In this document: positions 1-10,838 of the stretch, one piece after another
How positions within the stretch are numbered: position 1 is the first letter of the stretch
How the letters are laid out: every line of letters starts with the position of its first letter
DNA from: Trichuris trichiura
Lineage: Eukaryota; Nematoda; Enoplea; Trichinellida; Trichuridae
Reading direction: 5' to 3'
DNA: 64,000 nucleotides
Assembly: GCA_037903355.1 (NCBI GenBank)
Contig: JBAJFE010000004.1
Coordinates: forward strand, 682,001 to 746,000
The notes under the pieces: generated by a model
Told to the model about the DNA's origin: nothing
The model's database searches: none
Seen by the model: only the letters and a program-made list of their open reading frames with translations
Translations under genes and position numbers: made by a program

Positions 1-371
1 TGCATCAAAGCACCGCGAAATCCACGGCCCCCGAAAACAGTACGGCCACGGCTGCGCTTGAATGCTGCCGCCTTTCCGCGAGGAGGCGCTGGAACTCGTT
101 GTGCCCCTTTCTGGATGTTTTTGAACATGGGCGCATTCTTCAGCATGTCCGGCAAAATCAGGAAACGAATTTTGGAGCCTCGAATGTACACTTGCTCCAA
201 CTGCAGCACTTTTCCATCGCGAAAAGTGACTGTCAAATCCGCTAATTGACAATTCATGTTGTCCTCAGCTTCAATAAGCTTGCCACGGTAAACTTCTCCA
301 TTCGACGTCTCCAGCGTGATTATATGACCTTCCGCTTCGTGCAGCACCTTCAGAGGTACACCAATCGACAT
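1..371 (-). CDS. SNRPD3: Small nuclear ribonucleoprotein Sm D3 (partial, runs off the left edge)
   Basis: The reverse strand opens with [20 protein letters not shown] and continues as a complete Sm fold. The Sm1 segment carries the [16 protein letters not shown] signature, and the Sm2 segment carries [15 protein letters not shown]. An Arg/Gly-rich tail ([12 protein letters not shown]) follows, as expected for SmD3, whose tail is a target of arginine methylation. SmD3 is one of seven Sm proteins that ring the U-rich site of spliceosomal snRNAs. About 123 codons are visible without an intron. The family is about 120-130 residues, so only a few C-terminal residues and the stop lie outside the window. 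The ATG at 371-369 matches the family start. TBL3 lies divergently 0.6 kb away. Confidence 0.96.
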   Translation of the reverse strand, partial: MSIGVPLKVLHEAEGHIITLETSNGEVYRGKLIEAEDNMNCQLADLTVTFRDGKVLQLEQVYIRGSKIRFLILPDMLKNAPMFKNIQKGAQRVPAPPRGKAAAFKRSRGRTVFGGRGFRGALM

Positions 372-997
372 TGCTTACAAACTGGCGAACTAAAAGAATA
401 TACAAAGTGAGTATGTCATATCTAACGATAGTCTCATGAAATAGGTGACAAAAGCGTAGATAGCCACGGCTGTACTATTAATAAAAAGCAAACGAAGTTC
501 CAACGAAATAAATGGCAATAACGTGTGATCATTGCTATTAAAAAGCGCCAGAAGTGACGCTATTCTTACATTTTTTTTTCGACTGGAGGAGCCCAACCCA
601 TAAAGCCAACGAAAGAAAATTTTACTGGGCAGTTCTATAGGCTTCGGAGAAATAGAAAATACAAAACAAAAACAATAAAAGAATTAGCACGTAAAAGATT
701 AAGGCAAAATCGAATAAGCTTACACAGTTGCTTCAACGGATAGCGATTAAAAATGTTCCCGAAATACAGTATGATTTTTGAAACTCAAGTCCTTTGAAAA
801 TAAAGAACGCTTGGACCTAGGAAAAACGAAATGGTCCGTTTTCCCGCTGTTCAAGCTTTTTAGAAAAAAATTCAGAAAGCGTTTAAACGATTTTTTTAAA
901 ATTAAGAGTGCTTTCTCCCCTCAGCGTAACTTGATTTTCCGATGGGCTTGCTGTATTCGAAAAATTGTCGGTCGAGGGTGTCCGTAAAGCGTGGGTA
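372..997. other. Divergent intergenic region SmD3/TBL3
   Basis: This is about 625 bp of AT-rich sequence between the SmD3 start (-) and the TBL3 start (+). It presumably holds both promoters and 5' UTRs. I see no TATA box, known element or RNA gene that I can support. Short open frames here lack any recognisable protein signal. Confidence 0.6.
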
Positions 998-3933
998 ATG
1001 CATCGAAAGGAAGTCGGCTTGGAGTTTGCCGTAACTCATCGCTTTCTGCCCTTTTTTTCTGGCGGCAGCGTAGCCGTTTCTGCGGATAACCGAAAATTGT
1101 TTACTACATGCGGGAACGTCATCAAAGTAGTGGACCTTGATTCCAGCGAAGTGAAGTAAGATATTTCTCGGGTTTTGAGCGCTGCCCATCTTTGTACGCT
1201 GCTTACTTAACGATTAAAACCGCTAGCGAGTAACGAAGGCAGGAAGTGGTAGATGTAGCTATTTTCAAGCTCTGAAAATTTTTCCGTCAATCCTACCTTT
1301 ATTAACAACACCTAAGGCATGCATGATCATCCGAGTTGAGACCTTTTCGCTCTTCCACATTTGCAGCGTTCATTTTTGTTCTATTTTTTATTATGTTAAC
1401 TTGTAGTGGTCTTCTCTGTATTAGAAATATTAAAATAATTCTGAGCCGGTACTTGCGCTTGTTTAACAGTCAGCTCCCAAATTGTTACTTTTTTAATAGC
1501 TAGAATTAATAGACGAACTTATTGTCTTTCTTACTTCTTTGAGCAAGCTAGTACCTTCCATTTTCGCACATTATCGCTTATTAAGTAAGGATCAGTTTAG
1601 AATGCGTGACATTGTTGCAAAGGAATTTTAAGAATTCCAGTCGATAACCTTTGTGATCATATGCAGATATACCATTGGAGATGAAGAGAATGATCCGCAG
1701 GTTACATGCTTCTCTTTGGATGCAAACGGTCGGCTCCTGATCGTTGCCCACGAAAATTTATTGCTAAGAAGCTGGTCTTTGGACAATGACGTTGCCGTCA
1801 TATCTAAAAGTTGGAAAGTCGGCGGCCGCGGCCCGATTCAACGATTGGTTTACGGTCGAGGGGCCTTCAGCTATATGTTCGCTACCGGAGCGAGCGATGG
1901 GTCGGTAAAGTTGTGGGATATGCAACAGCAAACTTGCATTGGCAGCGTGCGATCAGCCGCTGCAACGATTACCAGTTTGTGTCTGCTAACTGATGAAAAG
2001 ACCTCCAACTCAAAAGTTGCCTTCGGGTGCGACACAGGCGCGCTCTGGATGTGGCAGCCGAATAGCCAGATGGATAATGTCTATCTTCGGTATCATTCCG
2101 CTGCCGTGACATCCTTGATATCCAATGATGTTTTGCTCTTTTCTGGTAGTCGAGATAAGACCATTGCAGTATGGGATCTTAAAATCCCTTGAACTTAAAA
2201 GAAGTATTCCAGCGTACGAAGCTATTGAAAGTTTGATGTTGTATCCATGCCGCCAGTCAGCGGATAACATTTTGATAACTGCAGGCGACAAAGGGATGAT
2301 AAGATTGCTTAATACGTCCAATGGAACATTTTCGAAAAGGACAGCATGCGTGCAAAGCAGAGTTGTTCAACTGATCGGTTGTAAAACAAACGAATCATGT
2401 TTTGCCGTTACGGAGGATGAAAATTTCCATCTTTTCAATTGTTCCGACTTGAAGGTTACTAAACAGTTGGTTGGCAATAATAGCATAGTGAACGATGTTG
2501 CATCCCTTAGCGACGATCATTTTGTAGTGGCCACCAACTCGGCTGATATCAGGGTCTACAATGTAGCCACTGGTCACTGCCAGTTAGTTTCCGGTCATAC
2601 GGACATTGTGCTTTGTGTCTCCGCTCCAAAATGGTCTACATCTTTGTTCCTTTCTTCATCGAAAGATAATACCGCCAGAATTTGGCGTTTCTCCGGCATC
2701 GATGATGTCCATTGCGTCTGCGTTATAACAGGGCATACAAGAAGCGTCTCCGCCGCCCATTGGTCAAATCAGAAACTCAGTTTTTGCATATCGGCGAGCG
2801 AAGATACGACGGTAAAAATATTTCGCCTGAAGAAGAGTTGGTTCGACGAGTCGAGCAAAATGGAGGAACCAATTTCTTTGAAAGCTTCTGTTACCCAGGT
2901 TGCCCATTCCAATAACATCTGCTGTATAGCAATATCACCGAATGATCGGCTAGCCGCCACTGGATCAATGGACAAAACGGTAAAGCTTTGGACCATTGAT
3001 CAGGAATGCAGACTGCGCCTTAGTGGCACAATTACAGACCATAAGCGAGGCGTATGGGATGTGCGCTTCTCACATGTTGACCAAGTTTTAGCCACCGCAT
3101 CTGGTGACCGTACGGTCAAGATGTTTTCGCTTCCTGATTTAAATTGCGTCAAAACATTCGAAGGACATGAAACCGCTGTGCTTAGAGTTCTGTTCAACCA
3201 GAATGGCTGTTATCTTCTTTCCGGCGATACCGCTGGCTTGATCAAATTATGGGATATTAAGACTAGCGTTTGTCTGAAAACGTACGAAGCGCACGAAGGG
3301 AAGCTGTGGGCTTTGGAGTTTTCTAAAAAGGATAAGAACCTAATTTCCGGTGGGGAAGACGGTGCTTTGCTAATATGGAAAGACGTAACCGAAGATATCG
3401 CTATTGAACGAGAAAAGAAGCGTCAAGAGGCCATCCAACAAGACCAAACGTTGTCAAACTTGATGCAGCAAAAGCGCTACGTTGAAGCTTTTGTTTTAGC
3501 TTTAACGCTGCGCAGGCCGAGAGCCACATTGGACCTGCTCAGACGAATGACATTGGAAGAAGGAGATCCATTGCGGAAAATTAGCATAACGCTAGAAAAG
3601 TTGCCCTCCGAGCATATGCAAACGTTGATCTCTTTTGCCATTGAATGGAATACAAGCAGTCGCACTTGTCATTTTGCACAGCTGATCATTAGCAACGTGC
3701 TGAAGAGGTACACACCGGAAGAAGTGTTACAATGGCCCAATGCCAAAACGCTAATAGGTGATCTGCTTCCCTATACCATCCGCCATTTCGAGCGTCTCAG
3801 TCGTTTTCGAGAAGACGTTGCTTGTATGAACTTCATATGCAAGTCAATGCGTTTGCTGAACGGCTCAACGGACGAAGAGTGTTTGAACGACCTGCCCGTC
3901 GCTAATGGTGTGTCGTGTTCAGAAATTAAGTAA
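998..3933 (+). CDS. TBL3: TBL3/UTP13-like WD40 U3 snoRNP protein, two exons, with one apparent frameshift
   Basis: Exon 1 is 998-1155 (MHRKEVGLEFAVTHRFLPFF...) and exon 2 starts at 1667. The join 1155/1667 is a GTAAGA donor to CAG acceptor and keeps phase (GTG AA|A TAT), and the intron is 511 bp. The protein is a double WD40 propeller with many WD/KLWD-type repeats, such as DGSVKLWDM, DKTIAVWDL, DKTVKLWTI and AGLIKLWDIK. The Utp13 C-terminal helical domain follows (around EKKRQEAIQQDQTLSNLMQQ to LLPYTIRHFERLSRFRE). The total is about 805 residues, the usual length. TBL3 belongs to the small-subunit processome that processes 18S pre-rRNA in the nucleolus. Oddity: after WDL at 2178-2180 the frame breaks. 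Four A's at 2181-2184 put a TGA at 2190, whereas three A's would join WDL to KSLELKRSIPAYE without loss. Both sides are well conserved, so I favour an assembly or base-call indel over a true pseudogene. Confidence 0.88.
2181..2184 (+). other. Putative single-base insertion causing the TBL3 frameshift
   Basis: An AAAA run follows the codons for WDL of a WD repeat. The upstream frame terminates nine bases later (TGA 2190-2192) while the downstream frame is open to 3933. No intron of plausible size has donor and acceptor here. Removing one A restores the conserved family order, in which the WD repeat is followed by the linker into the second propeller. Confidence 0.75.
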
Positions 3934-4521
3934 ATCAATTGTTCCGGAGGCATATGCATTATCGCTGTTGCTCCATCCGCTTTGGAAGAAAGCTATCGCT
4001 ACGACAGACACTTGCTTCGAAACTTACGTAGGCAACACTGTGGCAGCTCTTCCAGCTCTTGCTAGCTATGGAGAAATCGCTTTCTGAGGACACTGCGCAG
4101 AATGTAGGCCCATTTGTGACTGGCATACAAATTTCTTTCTGTGGGCCCCTACTGCGACGATAGAAATGACTAACGGCCTGCAGGACAAAGAGCTGTCGCA
4201 ATCGGAGCGAAGGCGTATAAAAGAAAAGGAATCTTGAAAAACAGTTAGTGCCTTTTTCATGTATCAACAAAAATAGCTCAGTTTTTCTTGTTACGCAATC
4301 ATACTAGAATAATTGTAAGTTTAATTCTTACATCTGTAACAACAGTCGCGAATTATTCGGTCACCTTTGGTAGGGCTAAAAAAGGTGAAACTGATGAAAG
4401 GTCTAAAATTTAAAAACAACTTTATGTCTGACTGCAAGTGATAAACAGAATGTTCATAGCAAAACGTTCAAATTTTAGGATCAGTCGGGGTACCCTGAAA
4501 ACGTTAAGCGTAAAATTTGAG
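3934..4521. other. Convergent intergenic spacer
   Basis: This is the space between the 3' ends of TBL3 (+) and the coiled-coil gene (-). It must contain both 3' UTRs. Short open frames exist on both strands (around 3905-4270) but resemble no family. Nothing else was seen. Confidence 0.55.
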
Positions 4522-6057
4522 TCACGATAACTTGATTACCTTTACAGGTGTACTGTGCATCAAAGGCTGTTGATTGAGTGACGTCATGCTTTCGTCATTG
4601 CTGACGTCGACATTGTAACGGGGTGTCTTAATTAACGACATTTTGCTCATCTGGGAGAGAAAGTGATCTTCTAGAGTTTCGTTAGCTTCAGCTGCCGAAC
4701 CCAAGCGGGAGGAGGTTTGCCCGACAGAATCGTGCTTACTCATTTCGCAAATCAGTTCGTAATACTTTACCGACAATCTTTCCTTCAAAGCGGAATACAT
4801 GGCTTCTTGGCGAGCTTCCAAACTTTTCTCCAACTCGCGCAGATTCTTCCTGGCCAGATTCCTTTCCTCGGTCAAAACAACGCACTTATTCTTGAGTTTG
4901 TCGTAGCTCGAGTTCCAACCTTCTTGCAGAGTTTTGATTTCGTCCAATTTGCTTTTCGACAAATTGTCCGTAAGTTCTTGGATTTTCAATTTGAAATTCT
5001 TGTTTACCTCTGCAATGGCAGTCGCGTGCTGCTGTTGCATATCGCGCAAGGAAGCTTGAGCCGATTCGAGCTGACGTTCCAACGTCGACTTTTCGTTTCT
5101 GTACTTCGCGTCGACCAATCTCAGCTCGCGACTCATATCGGTTTCAAAAATTTGCAGCCTCAAAAGTTCCTTCCGCAACTCGTCGTTTTCTCCTCTTAGC
5201 GAATCAGCTTGTTCGCCTAGCCGACGGCACTCGTCCTTTAGAGTTGCCAAGTTTTCCTCCGCTGTGTGAATTGTCGAAAGTTGTTTATCAGCGGTGCTCT
5301 GAAGATCAATGTTCAGCTTTTGTAACGCATTAATGCGTTCCGTAGCGATTTCCAAATTTTGGTCGCTTATTCTACAGTAGTTGGACAGGCGTTGAATACG
5401 TCTGATCAACTCCCTGTTGGTACAGGTGGCGCGTCCAACAAACGAAGTGCGACTGCGCTCAAAATTGTCAAATTCGTCCGTAAGGTGTCGTACAGAAGCT
5501 TCCAACTCATTCAGGGCCGTCTGCTGGTGAAAGATTACGCTTTTGCTCAACTCCAACCGCTGCTCAAGGCATACAATGTGACTTTCCAAAAGCAACAGTT
5601 TGCGTTCGCATAAACGCCTTTTCATTGTTTCCGCTTCCAATAGTGCACTGGCCTCGGTTGACGAAAGCGACTTGATCCAATCAACCGCGCTTGGTGATTC
5701 ACACAGCAACGTCCCTAAAGGATGGTCTTTTTTGCTCAGTTCCAAGACCTCCCTGTATTGGGCAAAATCGCTTTTCAGCTGAGCGAAACTTGCATGTATA
5801 CTATCCGCAATGTCTTTGATAGCATCAGCTATTTTTTCCTGCTCACAGTTGCCAACGGTGTTTTCTAAGTTCAAGTCGAATTCATCAAAGGTACAGTAAG
5901 CTTGGTCGGAGGTTGTAGAGGCCCCAACTTTGCCGTTCGCTTGCTCGCATTCAGATTGATGGAAAGAAGTCCGTTCCAAAAAGGTCAGCCTTTTTTCATC
6001 CTCAGAAGCTTCACTGCTAACACCCAACCGTTTAACCTTTACTGTACCGATGGCCAA
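4522..6057 (-). CDS. Coiled-coil protein of unknown function, 511 aa
   Basis: This is a single-exon reading frame from MAIGTVKVKRLGVSSEASED to ...HSTPVKVIKLS and TGA at 4522. Roughly residues 85-430 are dense in Leu, Glu, Lys, Gln and Arg with heptad spacing. Stretches such as LLLLESHIVCLEQRLELSKS, LRGENDELRKELLRL and NLARKNLRELEKSLEARQEA indicate a long, interrupted coiled coil. The first 80 residues and last 70 are Ser/Thr-rich and probably disordered. The C-terminal tail has two T-P sites (IKTPRYN, HSTPVKV) that could be proline-directed phosphorylation sites. No enzymatic, RNA-binding or membrane motif is visible. The overall style (central coiled coil, phosphorylatable tails) resembles centrosome or kinetochore scaffolds, but I do not recognise a family and this is only a guess. 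PRMT9 lies upstream on the same strand, 0.63 kb away. Confidence 0.85.
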   Translation of the reverse strand: MAIGTVKVKRLGVSSEASEDEKRLTFLERTSFHQSECEQANGKVGASTTSDQAYCTFDEFDLNLENTVGNCEQEKIADAIKDIADSIHASFAQLKSDFAQYREVLELSKKDHPLGTLLCESPSAVDWIKSLSSTEASALLEAETMKRRLCERKLLLLESHIVCLEQRLELSKSVIFHQQTALNELEASVRHLTDEFDNFERSRTSFVGRATCTNRELIRRIQRLSNYCRISDQNLEIATERINALQKLNIDLQSTADKQLSTIHTAEENLATLKDECRRLGEQADSLRGENDELRKELLRLQIFETDMSRELRLVDAKYRNEKSTLERQLESAQASLRDMQQQHATAIAEVNKNFKLKIQELTDNLSKSKLDEIKTLQEGWNSSYDKLKNKCVVLTEERNLARKNLRELEKSLEARQEAMYSALKERLSVKYYELICEMSKHDSVGQTSSRLGSAAEANETLEDHFLSQMSKMSLIKTPRYNVDVSNDESMTSLNQQPLMHSTPVKVIKLS

Positions 6058-6685
6058 AGACGAGCTTAAAAATGCCTTCGAATTAAACCAGCAGCGTCTA
6101 AGCTTATTGGCACAAAAAAGGGATTATTAGCGGAAGCAACTATTATTTCTGAAATAAGCTTTTTGAAACAGTTCACCGATTTTTCCTCTGGTAAGCCACG
6201 CCTCGACAAAAGCAACAGTCGAATGATGCAAAAATAGCCTTTAGCAGAACAGCGGGTTCAAAGAAACTCGTAGAGTATAAGGTGCGAACATCAAAGACAA
6301 TGAAAGAAGATAACCTGAGAATCTTAAATGAGCGACCGGAGGGTTCAAACATTCTCAGACGTCAATAGATTGAGAAGGAAAAACTAAAACGTAGAAAACA
6401 CGTGCGCGGGAAGGTTTTCGTAACACTTAAGTATGGAGAATAATCTGTTCGCACTTTGACTGCGTTGCTCCGCGAACGATAAAGTATCTAATGAACTTAC
6501 CAGCTTTCGACCGCCTTGCGTGGACTTTCCGAAAAAAGCTTCGACATTAGAAAGTCGTTTAAAGTCTAGTTGGCTTCACTTCTGAACCATACAAAGCAAA
6601 AGTAAAGTATTCAATCAATCAAAAACGGTAGGCAACGAGAACGCAGGTCTTTGAACATTTCTTGAAAACGATAACGTTTATTAAT
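6058..6685. other. Intergenic spacer upstream of the coiled-coil gene and downstream of PRMT9
   Basis: This is about 630 bp with no reading frame I can support. Close behind the PRMT9 stop (6686) the minus strand reads AATAAA (6681-6676), a likely poly(A) signal a few bases after the stop codon. This implies a very short PRMT9 3' UTR. Confidence 0.5.
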
Positions 6686-8917
6686 TCAATCTGGCGGATA
6701 AAAGGACAATATTCCTTTCTCCAGCGAAGCGCTTACTTCTACCGTTGAACCCTTCGTTACCGGTGTAGGCTCGACGAGTGCAGCCGCCACTTTAAAGTGG
6801 TTCGTACATTCGGATGTACTAAAGCAGACGCAAGACAGACTAGGACATTTCAAGTGAAACCAAAAAACAACAGCGTTAAAGGTGCCTTCTTTCGTAACAT
6901 GCACCACTGTCCTGGAAAGCTGTTTGATGAATTTAGGTTCAGTTGGCGGGTCTAAAGGTTCCTGAAGATCTATGGTCATCAACGTGAACGGATTACTTAA
7001 TGGAATGTAGTCCAACTGATTCAAATTCAATTCTCGCTGCACCGAGGTATGATAGGGGTTTATGTGCTTTCCAACTTTGAAGCCCAGCGTACGCTCGTCG
7101 TTCACCAGGCAAGTATACTCTTCCAACTGCTGACTATCAACAAGTATACAATGGACTTCCATACATTCCGGTATTACTTGCGTGATTCCCAATCTGGATC
7201 GACTGTAAAGAACCTGCGTAAGGGCGCTGCGCCTAAGCTCGCCTCCGGATGAGACGGGACAACACAACAGCAATGTACAAGGGGCAACTTTTTCCACCTC
7301 TTCCACGTTCTCGAACAATACAATGGAACCTTTGGAACTTTCGTCCGAACACGCCGAGCTGAGCTGTTCAAAAATTTCGATGCACTGAAATTTGGATTGC
7401 GACCACACTTCCACGCCGAACAATTTCACTGCCAACGATGCTATGAAGGGATTATCCGTCAAGTCTAAAATGGCTGAATGCTTTAAAACGCCAGCATTCT
7501 TGGTAGCCTGCATGAACAGACGGTATGTATTCAACAGAATCATATCGTTGAGCAAAGCGACCAAACCAGAGGTGGCCACAAGAGCTTTCGCTTCTGAACT
7601 GGCATCCAATGGCACCATTCGGCATCGAAGCACGTTGTTATTCACGGTGCAAAGTAGTTGCACCTTGCTGCCGCTTGGTAGAACGTCATTGTGGTAAAGC
7701 GGAAAGACCGCTTGATCCCAAGACGTTTTACTGCCAGGATGGGTGGAGATTTCAATGTCTTCAAAGAGACACGCTCGAAACCAGCAGACAATTGCGTCCA
7801 CACGGCCAGTCGCTTTCAAGCGTACAGTTAAGAACCTCTCGATTCCGCTCGCATGAGCTATAAGGTCGTTGACGTTGCTAAAATCTATTTCGTCTACCAA
7901 AAATGGATCTGTAAGCCATCGACACGAACGGTAATTAATTATTCTCTCCGAGGTATAAGGTTCAGGTTCGTACAATGGATTTGAAACAGCTTTTTCAAAG
8001 GAACAAATCGAGGAGAGCACAACGGTTGGAAAGCGCATACCGCAGGGCAAATCGCGAGGTTCGAATATGTGATCATTGCGAATGGCATCCGATTCAACTA
8101 ACGCCGCCCAGACGGCTGCTTTTGACGGTATGATAAAACCATTTTCTTTCAACAGGCGCCTCTTGGCGTCCAAAAGGGTGCTCACGATCGACTCACCAAA
8201 CAGACCGTCGTCCATCAGCTCTGTAACTATAAGGTCAGCTTTGAAACGCATTTCTCGACCAACATTTAAATCCATCGAATGCAAACTACGTACAATGATG
8301 CCATTCGTCAGTTCATTATCGTTAATCACTTCTTTGGCTATTTGGGCCATCAATGAATTGCATTCGCAAGCGTATACCGTTTTGGCACCCGCTTTGGAGG
8401 CCATCATACTTAATATTCCGGTGCCGCATCCAATATCCAAAACGGTCTTTACGCGGCCGGTTTCGATGGCGCGCTGAATGGCCTTTTGATAGCTACGATT
8501 ACGTTCCACGTCGTTAAGCATCTTGAAATGCCATTGCCTGACAAAATGGGGGCGAAGATCCTGAAGCCCGCGAAAAGCTTCCTTGCTTCGAGGATCCAAG
8601 GAAAGCGCCTTGGAAAATTGTACCGCCGCCAGTTCGTAACTTTTGGTGCGAATCAAATGATGGGCGCAAATAATGATAAATCTCACCGACGAGCCGTAAT
8701 ATGCTTTGGCCATGTCCAGACGATCTTGTACGAACGACGAGTTTTCCGAAGATTCGTGTTTGACGCAAAAGGATTCTAGAACGTCCAAAAATTCAACCTC
8801 CAAAGCGGCCGCTTTGCTCGGAAAGAATCTCAGGATGGCCAGATAATGGGCAAGCGATTTTTCCACTCTTCCATGGCGGTAGGAAATTCGAGCAACCGCA
8901 AGCGAATAGCGCACCAT
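6686..8917 (-). CDS. PRMT9: Protein arginine N-methyltransferase 9
   Basis: An intron-free 743-residue frame has the PRMT9 layout. An N-terminal TPR-like helical region (about 1-140) is followed by a first methyltransferase lobe with SAM motif I VLDIGCGTGILSMMASKAGA (about 160). The acidic VYACE strand end, the substrate loop VTELMDDGLFGES (PRMT9-type variant of the double-E loop) and the WDQAVFPL element (THW-loop region) follow. The second, degenerate methyltransferase lobe runs to the end and keeps the ERTLGF...IPLSNP segment typical of PRMT9. In animals PRMT9 symmetrically dimethylates the splicing factor SF3B2. The frame is shorter than the human 845 aa protein, mainly at the N terminus and by loss of an insert in the linker. 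Minus-strand sequence just before the ATG reads a pyrimidine-rich tract and CAG two bases upstream. That could be a cis or spliced-leader acceptor, so a short upstream exon cannot be excluded. Confidence 0.95.
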   Translation of the reverse strand: MVRYSLAVARISYRHGRVEKSLAHYLAILRFFPSKAAALEVEFLDVLESFCVKHESSENSSFVQDRLDMAKAYYGSSVRFIIICAHHLIRTKSYELAAVQFSKALSLDPRSKEAFRGLQDLRPHFVRQWHFKMLNDVERNRSYQKAIQRAIETGRVKTVLDIGCGTGILSMMASKAGAKTVYACECNSLMAQIAKEVINDNELTNGIIVRSLHSMDLNVGREMRFKADLIVTELMDDGLFGESIVSTLLDAKRRLLKENGFIIPSKAAVWAALVESDAIRNDHIFEPRDLPCGMRFPTVVLSSICSFEKAVSNPLYEPEPYTSERIINYRSCRWLTDPFLVDEIDFSNVNDLIAHASGIERFLTVRLKATGRVDAIVCWFRACLFEDIEISTHPGSKTSWDQAVFPLYHNDVLPSGSKVQLLCTVNNNVLRCRMVPLDASSEAKALVATSGLVALLNDMILLNTYRLFMQATKNAGVLKHSAILDLTDNPFIASLAVKLFGVEVWSQSKFQCIEIFEQLSSACSDESSKGSIVLFENVEEVEKVAPCTLLLCCPVSSGGELRRSALTQVLYSRSRLGITQVIPECMEVHCILVDSQQLEEYTCLVNDERTLGFKVGKHINPYHTSVQRELNLNQLDYIPLSNPFTLMTIDLQEPLDPPTEPKFIKQLSRTVVHVTKEGTFNAVVFWFHLKCPSLSCVCFSTSECTNHFKVAAALVEPTPVTKGSTVEVSASLEKGILSFYPPD

Positions 8918-9088
8918 GACTGGACAATTGAAAATTCAAAATTGAGCATGTTAGAAAATGATTAATTCAAAAAATATATCAAGTTTTCACATACATTCGG
9001 TAGTTCAGAACTGACTCAATAAGGCAAAGGAACTTTAATAAGGCACGGGCGACTATAGATAAATTCACCGTAGCAACATGTGACAGAT

Positions 9089-10838
9089 TCAACCAACATT
9101 TTGACCATCATTGATTTCTCTTTCGTTCCAGTTCCAACCGCCAGGTCGTCTACCTCCAGGCAACGGCTGATAGCTAGCAGAATCGTCTTGTGCATCAAGC
9201 CAACGTTTTCTAAGAAAACGAAAAGCTTAATGAACTAACTGTCCATACAAAACAAACCCTCAATTTAATTCAAAAAGCAGCAACACTATATCAGATTTCT
9301 TTAAATGAGTTCACACTATACCCGTGATAGCTTTTGAAAAATACAATCACGTGATAAGCTCACGAATCCATTAAAAACAGTCGATAATGCTGAGATTAAT
9401 GGTTCCGCTTCCTACAGTAAACGTAATTGTCCTGAAAATCAAAAATCTTACAATTAACGCTACAAATAATTTGAAACCGTTATAATCATTTTTGATTTCG
9501 ATTCTTAAGGCAGACGCCGGTTAGAAAAAGAGCAACACTGAAACCTTACTGTTGGCCATTCGTAAGATTTTCGATTCTTTGAACTAGCTACATCAGTAAC
9601 CCGAAATAGCAGGAAAACTACAACGCTTGGAGCAGCAGTTATTGCACTGACGACAGAGGCAGCAAAAGCTACTATTTAAAAAAGAATTAAAAGTCTGAAA
9701 GACTGAAGCGAAACATTTCAAAATGACTGAAGGCTTAAAGGCAATTAGCATAATATAGATCAAGTTCTAACTTATCAAAATTAAGCGGAAGATAGCAGTA
9801 AAACTAGTAAGAACTTTCGTGGCTAAAGCCCGAAAATCGAAATGCTTACAGAACTTCGGGAGTAACAAGAGTCTTGAAGCCTCCGGGTTGAAATGGGAAT
9901 ACATCTTCTAGGAAGTAGTAAAAATGCCCGCACACGATCCCTAAAAATTGAGAGAGCATAAATGAACATGCAGTAGGTTGAAAACGGATGGAAATACATT
10001 ATACGAAAACATATACCCCTAATAGCAAGAAGCAAGAGCTTAAAACTTCTTTTTCCGAATGGGCATTACGGTAAATAAAAGCTACGCTAGGAAATATGAA
10101 TAAAAAGATCTTTCAACCTGCTTGTTTAGCTTATCGGAATGTGAAGCCTTTGAGAATGAGAAACTTACCAACGAAATCGACCATAAAAGAGTTCCCCAAC
10201 AGCAAGGAGAAAGCTAGGAGCACCCAAGGCAAGTAGGGTGCCTGGAATGTCAGCAAGCCGAAGAAGTTCATGCGAACAAGCGGGTTTCGCCGACTCCATA
10301 TGTACACTAGCATGATGGTAAACGCTTGTCCAAGAAATAGCATATTGACGAATGAGGCGAGTACCTGAAATGGGAAATGGAAGAAGCAGGCGACGACATT
10401 ACAATAGTAATACTATCATGAGAGTGCCACCGTACAGGAACATGGCAAAGAAGTCGGCAGTGCGGTTGCGAAACCAATTTTCTTCCAGCATACGACAGTA
10501 TCGATATGTAAAAATGATGTTGAACAAAAAGCTGAATCCAAACGTTCCGAAAAAGCAGAAGCAAGTGATAAGCCTCCATAACTTAAAAACAGCAATAGCA
10601 CACGGGTAAAAATTGGCTTAAAGGCTTACCTGCCCGTGGAGAAAGATGAGGCGTGGATTGTAATACAGATCGAATGTATCAACCACGTCCAATTGCTAAA
10701 ATGGTCGGGATACTTCCGAAAAAACGTAAGAAAACATTGACATACAACTGCTAGCGTAGTTAAGACACAGGCTGTCGTGTAAGCGCGAGTAACGATCGGT
10801 ATGTCTTGATAATCATGAATGAGTATTTGAAGTGCCAT
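9089..10838 (-). CDS. DERL2: Derlin (Derlin-2/3-like ERAD rhomboid pseudoprotease), six exons
   Basis: Exons (minus): 10838-10746, 10695-10630, 10581-10414, 10364-10169, 9940-9850, 9209-9089. All joins are GT-AG and phase-consistent, giving 244 residues (family about 235-250). The first three introns are 46-50 bp, the fourth 228 bp and the fifth 640 bp. The product keeps the Derlin landmarks: [19 protein letters not shown] at the N terminus, the LWRLIT motif after the first loop, [41 protein letters not shown] and a C-terminal [14 protein letters not shown] tail resembling the p97-binding end of Derlins. Derlins are catalytically dead multi-pass rhomboid proteins of the ER membrane that thin the bilayer during retrotranslocation of misfolded proteins. 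The choice between the Derlin-1 and Derlin-2/3 branch rests on the C-terminal motif and overall resemblance. The last exon was located by phase and homology and is the least direct join. Confidence 0.93.

Noticed and set aside
2125..2200. A tiny intron explaining the TBL3 frame change
   Set aside because: No GT...AG pair of even 30 bp fits between the WDL codons and the downstream frame without removing conserved residues; a one-base indel is simpler.
3905..4270. Open frames on both strands just after TBL3
   Set aside because: They overlap each other and the expected 3' UTR, match no family, and TBL3 ends normally at 3933.
4717..5199. A 160-codon open frame on the plus strand opposite the coiled-coil gene
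   Set aside because: It is the antisense shadow of a Glu/Lys/Leu-rich coding sequence; the encoded protein is Phe/Leu/Gln-rich with no domain.
9820..9850. A 27-bp intron ending Derlin shortly after exon 5
   Set aside because: It would be shorter than the other introns in this gene and would lose the Derlin C-terminal tail, which is found intact and in phase at 9209-9089.
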